DNA from: Nymphaea colorata
Taxonomy: Eukaryota > Streptophyta > Magnoliopsida > Nymphaeales > Nymphaeaceae
Reading direction: 5' to 3'
Assembly (NCBI RefSeq): GCF_008831285.2
Contig: NC_045140.1
Span: 29,268,596 to 29,283,595, forward strand
DNA length: 15,000 nucleotides
The notes beneath the pieces are model-generated. The model did no database searches. It saw only the letters and a program-made list of their open reading frames with translations, and was not told the origin of the DNA. This document shows, one piece after another, positions 6,700 to 15,000 of the stretch. The position numbers were made by a program, and so were the translations under genes. The first letter of the stretch is position 1; every line of letters begins with the position of its first letter.

Positions 6700-8645
6700 A
6701 TTGATAGGACCTAAATCCAGAACCTCCGCCGGATGTCGATCCTCTCCCAAGATCTCTCGGAGGAGCCGTCGGACAACTCTAAAATCCAGTTATTTACAAT
6801 AAAGAAAACCCGGCCGGACAGGACCCCGGCTCAAAATACCCTAGGTAGCGGTACAAGTAGGGGAACCCCAAAACTAACTAAGATTGACCTACTACAATTG
6901 ACTACGAAGGTGGTGAAGCTTTACAATTTGCGAGCGATACAAATATTTAAACCTCTCACAGCTCACTCACAAACCATACAAACCACACTAGCGGCCAAAC
7001 CACGCCCTAATCCAAGTAGGTAGGTCGGCTCCTTGCGGTCGTGTCTCGGGCACAGTGCCCTCGAGGTACCACGGAAGGGAGCAAGGCCGAAGCCGGGCTA
7101 AAGCAGGAAACAAAAGCAAACTAAGATGCTTCCTAGATGCAAAAGCAAAAACTACCACCCCGATAGCTACAAGGGGGAGAAGAACACGATACCAGCCAAG
7201 GGTATTCCTTGGCGCAGCCGGATTCGGACCACGGGGTGAGAACCAGTCCCCGGGTATTGCAGCTCACGGTTCACGGATGTCGGCTGAGAAGGGCCTCCTC
7301 GAAGCGCCTACACTGATGACGAGCGCCGATGAGGAAGGGCTTAGATTCGGCTTGTCGCCGATGCCGCTGGCTAGGACGCCGCCTAGAGTGCGAGGGGGGC
7401 TGCTGCCGGGAAGCGACAGCGCCTACCTGCCTTCGTCAGAAGGTGGTTCGACCACACGCGCCGTGCGATGCCGACGGAGTGAAGGTGGCCGAGGAAGGGG
7501 GCCGGGTGTAACCGGCCAAGCCTAGACCTAACTAAGGCTGGGGTTGGTTTGGTTCGGCAGGGCTCTATAGGTAGGCTGGCTTAGTCAAGATAGGCTAGGG
7601 TTGGGGTAGGCTAGAGGGATCTTGTGGGTTTAGGAGGGAAAGTAGGTAGCCTAACTACGAGGTGAGTCTAGTCGGGCTGGTCTGGGTCGAGCCTAGGCTC
7701 AAGGTCAATGGTCACTATTGACCAAATGCGGGTAGAGGTTGACTAAATAGGAGGTTGACTAATGGACCGAGCTTAGTAGGTCCGGGTCAAGTAGGTCAAG
7801 AGGAGTCACTCGAGGTAGGCTCGAGTCAACTAGGCTAGCTTAGAAAGGAGGTGAGCTAGGTGGGGTCAATGTTTCCTACTTTAGTCTAAGGCAAGTGGGG
7901 AGGTGGCGGCTTAGGACCAGTCCAGAAGAGTGGGTTGCTTAGGGTAGGTGGCGGCACAAGAGGGAACCTAGCTAGGTGGGATGGGACTTGGCTGGTCGTG
8001 CCAAGTGGTTGTGCCGGATCCTTGCCACGTGGCAAGATGAGGGGAGCAAGACAGAGAGAGCTAGAAAAGGGCTAGCTATTAGGGAAAGATTTGAACTCTT
8101 TCCTAACTGATAGGGAGGAGCTCGACAAAGGAGGAGAGGGAGATTTACGGCTGAGAAGAATAAGGAAGATCGGCTAGGTGGCAATGATCTTTCCTAAACG
8201 ATAGGAGATGGAATCGGGAAGGTAGGGAAGGAGATCTCGCAAGGAGCCACCGGCTGGACACGTGGAAGAATGCGGGACCAAGATGGTGAGGTGGCTGATG
8301 GGCTGGCTGATGGGGTGGCAAAGGGCTAGGGAGATAGCGACACTTGGCGAGATGGAGGGCTGTGATGAAAAACGGATTAGGGTTGACGATTTCTAAAGAG
8401 ACAAAATAGGGAAGGAGATTCGGCTGCTAGGGATCCTTCCTAAAAGGTTGGGGCTCGAGATCCTAGACTGATCTCGAGTGGGACAGGTGTAGGCTGACTA
8501 GGACTTGACTTGGGGGAAAGTAGCTAGGATGCTGACACGTGGACAGATGGAGGGACGTAGGCCAAGGTGGGGAATTAGGGTTGAAGGCCGAAAAGTATAC
8601 CGAAAAGGAAACAAGGGGGACGCGGCCAGGGCTCTTCAGGCAGCC

Positions 8646-9202
8646 CTGTTTCCGGCGGACTTTTACCGGCCAAATGAAGTCCGATCACTGCGATTTTTGG
8701 ATATGTTGGAACTGGGATCGAGACGATTCCGACGGTATCAAGAACGCCTTCAAACTCCCGACGGATCGCCGGGAAATGGCCGTTGAACAGGCCGGTCTGC
8801 TGCTGTCCGCTGCAGAACGACGGCAGCGACACAGAACTGTTTCGCCACCGATTTCGATACCCAAATGATCTCGGCTCTTAATGAAATTTTAACAGAAGAT
8901 ATCTGACCTTAAGACGATTCTAACGGCGTATTGTACGCATTGAAACTCCCAGGGAATCTACAGATCCAGATCAAAGAACAGCAACCTGTTTCTGGAAATG
9001 ACAGAATCGCGGCCGCGGAAGGTGTTCTGTTCCTGCTCCGATTTGACCGACCAAACGATCTCCAATCACCACCAGATTTGGGTATGTTGTAGAGGACGTC
9101 AAGACGATTCCAACGGTATATAGATCGTCCTCTAACTCTCGGTAAATCTTCAGATATGGCTGTTTTAACAGGCGGCTGTTTCTGAACTTCCGCCTGCCGC
9201 GC
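8646..9202. repeat. Three-unit 190-bp tandem repeat (LTR 2)
   Basis: The shared GACGATTC block starts at 8722, 8913 and 9103, spacings 191 and 190, matching the arrays in LTR 1 and LTR 3. Confidence 0.75.
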
Positions 9203-9688
9203 GCGACCGAGAACGTGAGAGATCCGACGGCGGGAAACTTGCTTCGTTCTTCCTCTTCACCGTCCGAACTTCTTCAAGAGTGGCTTTGAAAGCCGTCGAT
9301 ATTGAAGACGTTGCCGTCTTCAATCTTCCCAGCGTAAGATCGGCCTCTCCACTTCTGTGTGGGTGAGAAGAAGGCACCAGAACTTACTTGTATCTTTGCA
9401 CGATGGGGGAATAAACCGTGGACAAAGGAGGGACCGTCGCCGTTGGGGAAGATCCGCCTAAGCCGTGCACCTTATGCCTGTGTCTCCAAGGACTGCGGCT
9501 CTTCAAGGTGTGTTGTGGAGGAGGAGGCGCCGTGGAGGTAGAGGACGCGAGGTGGGAGAAGACACCAACTCTCGGCTAGAGCATGGTGGGAGACGAGAAG
9601 GGAGATGCCTCGAGAGAGGAGAGAGATGAAAAACGCCCAAATGGCCACTTTACTCAAAATTTGCTTACAATCTACAAGATCCAAAAAC

Positions 9689-9695
9689 TTATATA
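9689..9695 (-). promoter_or_regulatory. Predicted TATA box of LTR 2 (promoter of the element)
   Basis: The sense strand reads TGTATATAAG, about 535 bases into the 5' LTR. This copy would drive the FHA-like ORF at 5905-4472. The start codon is then about 3.75 kb downstream of the inferred start site, implying a very long leader unless it is spliced or an internal promoter is used. Confidence 0.5.
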
Positions 9696-10229
9696 CATTC
9701 CTAGTGTGAGCCGGGTCTACAATCCAAATCCGGCTCTCTACCCAGACCCAAGTACTATTGGTGCAAGGCACAACCCGCCTTGCTAGGTCCCTACTTCGAA
9801 ACTCAATGCTAACATGAATTTAAAGTGCATAAAGCTAAAACCGGGCCTAACACCCAATACGAAAAGCAAATGAAAAGTCCCTGAGCCTTGCGAGCCCAGG
9901 GCGGGGACCTCGTGCAGGTAACCGCCTGCACTTCGGGTTAGGGCCAAGGGCTTGGTCTCAACTCCGCCCAAGTCTTGTCTCCTCCTTTTGGACCGTAGCT
10001 GCTCCTCCCTCTCCGCCCACTGCAGCCATAAACGAGTTGCTCATAAGGTCGACATAGGTCCAAACCCAAACCGTGCCACGGTTTAGCCTCACAAGTTCAC
10101 AAGGGTGTAGGCTCGATAGGTGGTAATCGACAAGCCCAGCTACACCCTACGCCACTAGTTAGGCTTGCACAGGGTCCTTCGGCCATGCTGCCCGCTGGCC
10201 GCATACATGCCCAATTTTGGCATGTATCA

Positions 10230-10785
10230 ACACCCTTCGACCTTGCTGCCGTCCCTCGTGTGCCCTTTCTTCACTGCGAGCGGCCATTTTTTCTTGGTTC
10301 CGCGTGCTTCCGTAGCTGTCTTTTCAGCTTTTCCTGCGTCCGGTTTTGCCTGGGCCATTTGTAGTCCACGCGGTGCGACTGCCTTCTTCTCGGCCTCCGA
10401 CTGCTGTCAAGGCCTTTGTTTGGCAGGTGCAATGCAACGTGTCCTTCCCTGCCTGGCCCTCGGCCTGCAGTGCTCGCTGTTCCCCGACAGCGCCTGCGGT
10501 GTCCTTTGGGACCGGATCAGGTACACAAGTGGATTCATGAATGGTCTGGAACATTTATGGTAGACTAGGTGATTTTCGCGTTAGCCCCTTTTACCCGGGA
10601 GCGATCGCCCAAATCACCTGCGTAGGAGATTGATGCTCGGTTTGACGGATCCCCGTTGCCTTTGCTGTTTGCTTCTTGCTTGTTTTTATCATTTGTTCCA
10701 CGACGGTTCGGTTTGATCGAGAATCTATCTCGCGTTTCAACATTATGCGCCTCCCAAGTTCCGCTTGTCCGCATGGCTATGCCGG
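10230..10785. repeat. Satellite-like array segment between the two elements
   Basis: This 556-bp block resembles the left flank. Its first part (ACCTTGCTGCCGTCCCTCGTGTGCC, given here only to show likeness with 150-175) continues the monomer broken at 537. A clear new monomer starts with TTATGGTAG at 10555, and its first 75 bases match those at 31, 250 and 442 closely. Removing the element puts 421 bases between the starts at 442 and 10555, about two monomer lengths, so one very diverged monomer probably lies at about 10345-10550. The second element interrupts the last monomer at 10785. Short ORFs here are not conserved and are not called. Confidence 0.7.
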
Positions 10786-12729
10786 TGATAGGACCTAAAT
10801 CCAGAACCTCCACCGGATGTCGATCCTCTCCCAAGATCTCTCGGAGGAGCCGTCGGACACACTAAAATCCAGTTATTTACAATTTCAAAACCCGGCCGGA
10901 CAGGACCCCGGCTCAAAATACCCTAGGTAGCGGTACAAGTAGGGGAACCCCAAAACTAACTAAGGTTGACCTACTACAATTGACTACAAAGGTGGTGAAG
11001 CTTTACAATTTGCGAGCGATACAAATATTTAAACCTCTCACAGCTCACTCACAAACCATACAAACCACACTAGCGGCCAAACCACGCCCTTAATCCAAGT
11101 AGGTAGGTCAGCTCCTTGCGGTTGTGTCTCGGGCACAGTGCCCTCGAGGTACCACGGAAGGGAGCAAGGCGGAAGCCGGGCTAAAGCAGGAAACAAAAGC
11201 AAACTAAGATGCTTCCTAGATGCAAAAGCAAAAACTACCACCCCGATAGCTACAAGGGGGAGAAGAACACGATACCAGCCAAGGGTATTCCTTGGCGCAG
11301 CCGGATTCAGACCACGGGGTGAGAACCAGTCCCCGGGTATTGCAGCTCACGGTTCACGGATGTCGGCTGAGAAGGGCCTCCTCGAAGCGCCTACACTGAT
11401 GACGAGCGCCGATGAGGAAGGGCTTAGATTCGGCTTGTCGCCGATGCCGCTGGCTAGGACGCCGCCTAGAGTGCCGAGGGGGGCTGCTGCCGGGAAGCGA
11501 CAACGCCTACCTGCCTTCGTCAGAAGGTGGTTCGACCACACGCGCCGTGCGATGCCGACGGAGTGAAGGTGGCCGAGGAAGGGGGCCGGGTGTAACCGGC
11601 CAAGCCTAGACCTAACTAAGGCTGGGGTTGGTTTGGTTCGGCAGGGCTCTATAGGTAGGCTGGCTTAGTCAAGATAGGCTAGGGTTGGGGTAGGCTAGAG
11701 GGATCTTGTGGGTTTAGGAGGGAAAGTAGGTAGCCTAACTACGAGGTGAGTCTAGTCGGGCTGGTCTGGGTCGAGCCTAGGCTCAAGGTCAATGGTCACT
11801 ATTGACCAAATGCGGGTAGAGGTTGACTAAATAGGAGGTTGACTAATGGACCGAGCTTAGTGGGTCCAGGTCAAGTAGGTCAAGATGAGTCACTCGAGGT
11901 AGGCTCGAGTCAACTAGGCTAGCTTAGAAAGGAGGTGAGCTAGGTGGGGTCAATGTTTCCTACTTTAGTCTAAGGCAAGTGGGGAGGTGGCGGCTTAGGA
12001 CCAGTCAAGAAGGAGTGGGTTGCCTAAGGTAGGTGGCGGCACAAGAGGGAACCTAGCTAGGTGGGATGGGACTTGGCTGGTCGTGCCAAGTGGATGTGCC
12101 GGATCCTTGCCACGTGGCAAGATGAGGGGAGCAAGACAGAGAGAGCTAGAAAAGGGCTAGCTATTAGGGAAAGATTTGAACTCCTTCCTAACTGATAGGG
12201 AGGAGCTCGACAAAGGAGGAGAGGGAGATTTACGGCTGAGAAGAATAAGGAAGATCGGCTAGGTGGCAATGATCTTTCCTAAACGATAGGAGATGGAATC
12301 GGGAAGGAAGGGAAGGAGATTTCGCAAGGAGACACCGGATGGACACGTGGAAGAATGCGGGACCAAGATGGTGAGGTGGCTGATGGGCTGGCTGATGAGG
12401 TGGCAAAGGGCTAGGGAGATAGCGACACTTGGCGAGATGGAGGGCTGTGGTGAAAAACGGATTAGGGTTGACGATATCTAAAGAGACAAAATAGGAAAGG
12501 AGATTGGCTGCTAGGGATCCTTCCTAAAAGGTTGGAGCTCGAGATCCTAGACTGATCTTGAGTGGGATAGGTGTAGGCTGACTAGGACTTGACTTGGGGG
12601 AAAGTAGCTAGGATGCTGACACGTGGACAGATGGAGGGTCGCAGGCCAAGGTGGGGAATTAGGGTTGAAGGGCGAAAAGTGTATCGAAAAGGAAACAAGG
12701 GGGACGCGGCCAGGGCTCTTCAGGCAGCC

Positions 12730-13286
12730 CTGTTTCCGGCGGACTTTTACCCGCCAAATGGAGTCCGATCACTGCAATTTTTGGATATGTTGGAACTGGG
12801 ATCGAGACGATTCCGACGGTACCAAGAACGCCTTCATACTCCCGGCGGATCGCCGGGAAATGGCCGTTGAACAGGCCGGTCTGCTGCTGTCCGCTGCAGA
12901 ACGACGGCAGCGACACAGAACTGTTTCGCCACCGATTTCGATACCCAAATGATCTCGGATCTTAATGAAATTTTAACAGAAGATATCTGACCTTAAGATG
13001 ATTCTAACGGCATATTGTACGTGTTGAAACTCCCAGGGAATCTCCAGATCCAGATCAAAGAACAGCAACCTGTTTCTGGAAATGACAGAATCGCGACCGC
13101 GGAATGTGTTCTGTTCCTGCTCCGATTTGGCCGACCAAACGATCTCCAATCACCACCAAATTTGGATATGTTGTAGAGGACGTCAAGACGATTCCAACGG
13201 TATATAGATCGTCCTCTAACTCTCGGTAGATCTTCAGATATGGCTGTTTTAACAGACGGCTGTTTCTGGAATTCCGCCTGCCGCGC
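12730..13286. repeat. Three-unit 190-bp tandem repeat (LTR 3)
   Basis: The GACGATTC block (GATGATTC in the middle unit) starts at 12806, 12997 and 13187, with the same 191 and 190 spacings as in the other LTRs. Confidence 0.75.
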
Positions 13287-13773
13287 GCGACCGAGAACGT
13301 GAGAGATCCGACGGCGGGAAACTTGCTCCGTTCTTCCTCTTCACCGTCCGAACTTCTTCAAGAGTGGCTTTGAAAGCCGTCGATATTGAAGACGTTGCCG
13401 TCTTCAATCTTCCCAGCGTAAGATCGGCCTCTCAACTTCTGTGTGGTTGAGAAGAAGGCACCAGAACTTACTTGTATCTTTGCACGAAGGGGGAAATAAA
13501 CCGTGGACAAAGGAGGGATCGTCGCCATTGGGGAAGATCCGCCTAAGCCGTGCACCTTATGCCTATGTCTCCAAGGACGACGGCCCTTCAAGGTGTGTTG
13601 TGGAGGAGGAGGCGCCGTGGAGGTAGAGGACGCGAGGTGGGAGAAGACACCAACTCTCGGCTAGAGCATGGTGGGAGACGAGAAGGGAGATGCCTCGAGA
13701 GAGGAGAGAGATGAAAAACGCCCAAATGGCCACTTTACTCAAAATTTGCTTACAATCTACAAGATCCAAAAAC

Positions 13774-13780
13774 TTATATA
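13774..13780 (-). promoter_or_regulatory. Predicted TATA box of LTR 3
   Basis: The sense strand reads TGTATATAAG, in the same context as in LTRs 1 and 2. As part of a 3' LTR it would read out leftward, through R-U5 of this LTR toward the satellite segment at 10785. Confidence 0.45.
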
Positions 13781-14181
13781 CATTCCTAGTGTGAGCCGGG
13801 TCTACAATCCAAATCCGGCTCTCTACCCAGACCCAAGTACTATTGGCGCAAGGCACAACCTGCCTTGCTAGGTACCTACTTCAAAACTCAACACTAACAT
13901 GAATTTAAAGTGCATAAAGCTAAAACCGGGCCTAACGCCCAACACGAAAAGCAAATGAAAAGTCCCTGAGCCTTGCGAGCCCAGGGCGGGGACCTCGTGC
14001 AGGTAACCACCTGCACTTCGGGTTAGGGTCAAGGGCTTGGTCTCAACTCCGCCCAAGTCTTGTCTCCTCCTTTTGGACCGTAGCTGCTCCTCCCTCTCCG
14101 CCCACTGCAGCCATAAACGAGTTGCTCATAAGGTCGACATAGGTCCAAACCCAAACCGTGCCACGGTTTAGCCTCACAAGT

Positions 14182-15000
14182 TCACAAGGGTGTAGGCTCG
14201 ATAGGTGGTAATCGACAAGCCCAGCTACACCCTACGCCACTAGTTAGGCTTGCACAGGGTCCTTCGGCCATGCTGCCCGCTGGCCGCATACATGCCCAAT
14301 TTTGGCATGTATCAGATCCACCCTCCTTACATCGAGCTTGACCCCAAGCTCGTCTCATGTTGTCATCATGGGTGATCTGCACCACTCCCATCAACTTACC
14401 CATGTACTTAGTATGAGGTCCGTAATCTCTAGGTAAGTGCTCTAGGGAGTTCTTCGGAAGAGAGAACCTTTGCCTCGGTTTTCTCATGTAAACCCATAAG
14501 AGGGTTCCCGCTTCCTTGCCCCTATCAGATGCTCGACCATCTGACTGTCGTCTTGGACCATAGTCCCGTGGTAAGAGGCCAAGTAGTGACCTTTGCTGCC
14601 CAAGAACATGCTCGGGCTCTTGCGGGTTCTCCAACACATCACGCGGTTTGCCTCTGTCATGGGCCTGCCATATACGACCTATTCTTGGGATCCCATATTG
14701 TCCCACAAGGGATACTGGCTGGCCTATATTAGTTTCCACGTCCAGCCATGCTTCGGCTGCGCCACTAACTCTTGAATCATGCGCAAGGGGGGAATGACTA
14801 GATCCGAGAGTTAAGGTCTCTAGTGGACTGGGTGATTCTCCCAACTTGGTCACACAATCCTCTAGATCTGAGCAAATGGATCTCTTCCAAGGCATGGGAA
14901 GGAGATTGACTTTTCCATTATGGCCTGGACCTTCCTTGGCAAGCTCGTCATGAGCATCGTATACTCTTCTTTCTTTTTGACAAAGCTCATGGGTGGCTGT
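14182..15000 (-). pseudogene. FHA-like ORF of the second element, 3' part, frameshifted
   Basis: The reading frame is open from the window edge (15000) and matches residues from about 387 of the 477-aa protein. It lacks the N-terminal half, which lies beyond the window. A run of six G at 14787-14792 replaces five G at 4535-4539 of the first copy. The frame therefore shifts after SSHSPL, misses the stop used by the first copy and stays open in another frame to 14182, crossing the LTR boundary at 14314. In the roughly 92 codons shared before the shift there are five substitutions, four of them amino-acid changing (I to V, E to D, D to N, T to M). This does not suggest selection on the protein in these copies. 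The long run-on is most likely accidental. Confidence 0.6.
14315..14328 (-). promoter_or_regulatory. Polypurine tract of the second element
   Basis: The sense strand reads AAGGAGGGTGGATC immediately before the LTR, identical to the first element. The adjacent hairpin CGAGCTTG/CAAGCTCG is conserved at 14333-14352. Confidence 0.7.

Larger units (their letters stand above)
538..10229 (-). mobile_element. Complete non-autonomous LTR retrotransposon (LARD-like) with an FHA-like ORF
   Basis: The element is about 9.7 kb: 3' LTR 538-4064, internal 4065-6701, 5' LTR 6702-10229. Each LTR starts TGATA and ends TATCA, an inverted 5-bp terminus with the canonical TG/CA ends. Orientation is minus because a 12-base primer-binding site complementary to initiator tRNA-Met sits 2 bases inside the right-hand LTR, and a purine-rich tract on the minus strand abuts the left-hand LTR. 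The internal region has one long ORF and no recognisable gag zinc knuckle, protease, reverse transcriptase, RNase H or integrase, so mobilisation must have been in trans. With no pol, the choice between Ty1/copia and Ty3/gypsy cannot be made; very long LTRs with a Met PBS would fit a Del/Tekay-like Ty3 relative, but this is inference. By eye the LTRs differ at about five substitutions and six single-base indels. The flanking 5-mers TGACC (533-537) and ACACC (10230-10234) do not form a clean target-site duplication. Confidence 0.93.
6702..10229 (-). repeat. LTR 2 (5' LTR of the complete element), 3528 bp
   Basis: LTR 2 is nearly identical to LTR 1 along its whole length. Differences I could see include one fewer C at about 7387, G-to-A near 7453, GGCTCT for GGATCT near 8874, ATCTG for ATATG near 8902, GATGGG for GAAGGG near 9403, an extra C near 9455 and an extra C near 9944. 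It contains the same modules: TTGAC cluster 7584-7869, G-box palindrome 8021-8036, 190-bp tandem repeat 8646-9202, TATA 9689-9695 and terminal hairpin 10203-10227. As the 5' LTR it would supply the promoter of the element. Confidence 0.95.
10786..14314 (-). repeat. LTR 3 (3' LTR of the second element), 3529 bp
   Basis: LTR 3 has the same ends (TGATA, TATCA) and the same order of modules as LTRs 1 and 2: TTGAC cluster 11668-11953, G-box palindrome 12106-12121, tandem repeat 12730-13286, TATA 13774-13780 and terminal hairpin 14288-14312. Many scattered substitutions separate it from the other two. Near 10870 a short replacement (TTTCAAAACCC in place of AAAGAAAACCC) is visible, and a small deletion near 10858. 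Confidence 0.95.
10786..15000 (-). mobile_element. Second element of the same family, partial (runs off the right edge)
   Basis: It consists of the 3' LTR (10786-14314) followed by internal sequence matching 4065-4755 of the first element at about 99 percent by eye. It has the same orientation as the first element and is also inserted in the satellite array. If it has the same internal length, its primer-binding site and 5' LTR would begin near 16950, outside the window. LTR 3 differs from LTRs 1 and 2 by about 2 percent by eye, so this is an independent insertion and not a recent tandem duplication of the first copy. Confidence 0.9.

Noticed and set aside
538-14314. Recent 10-kb tandem segmental duplication of one unit
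   Set aside because: The repetition is explained by LTRs, and LTR 3 is about 2 percent different from LTRs 1 and 2 while those two are nearly identical. That fits two separate insertions.
14182-14895. 237-codon ORF in the second element as a distinct new gene
   Set aside because: It is the 3' end of the FHA-like ORF followed by out-of-frame sequence after a one-base G-run change, so it is treated as a broken copy.

Overview
The window looks like a repeat-rich, non-genic stretch of a plant nuclear genome, most likely a seed plant. The evidence is a pair of LTR-retrotransposon copies whose primer-binding site matches the 3' end of plant initiator methionine tRNA, inserted in a tandem satellite-like repeat. 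I see no bacterial or organellar genes and no recognisable host gene. The species cannot be named from the sequence.

Layout. 1-537: satellite-like array, monomers of about 190-220 bp. 538-10229: one complete retrotransposon on the minus strand. Its 3' LTR is 538-4064, internal region 4065-6701 and 5' LTR 6702-10229; the LTRs are about 3.53 kb and almost identical. 10230-10785: a 556-bp piece of the same array. 10786-15000: a second element of the same family and orientation, entering with its 3' LTR (10786-14314) and running off the right edge inside its internal region.

The internal region is only about 2.6 kb and has no gag, protease, reverse transcriptase, RNase H or integrase that I can recognise. 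The family is therefore a non-autonomous, LARD-like element that must borrow enzymes from a partner. In the position where gag normally lies it carries one long sense-strand ORF (477 codons, 5905 down to 4472). Residues of about 42-120 resemble a forkhead-associated (FHA) domain in which the usual phosphothreonine contacts are replaced, followed by a nuclear-localisation-like basic patch. This is the most unusual item here. Coding-like sequence continues past its stop, almost to the 3' LTR, but is broken by two amber codons and a frame change. The second element has a further single-base frame change in the same gene.

The LTR is built from smaller parts: short perfect inverted repeats spread along it, a cluster of TTGAC (W-box core) motifs, a 16-bp palindrome around a G-box, and a three-unit tandem repeat of about 190 bp. 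A single good TATA box lies about 0.53 kb into the LTR, implying a short U3 and a transcribed leader of about 3 kb. LTRs 1 and 2 differ by roughly a dozen small changes (recent insertion), whereas LTR 3 differs by around 2 percent (a separate insertion). The five bases flanking the complete element do not match as a target-site duplication.
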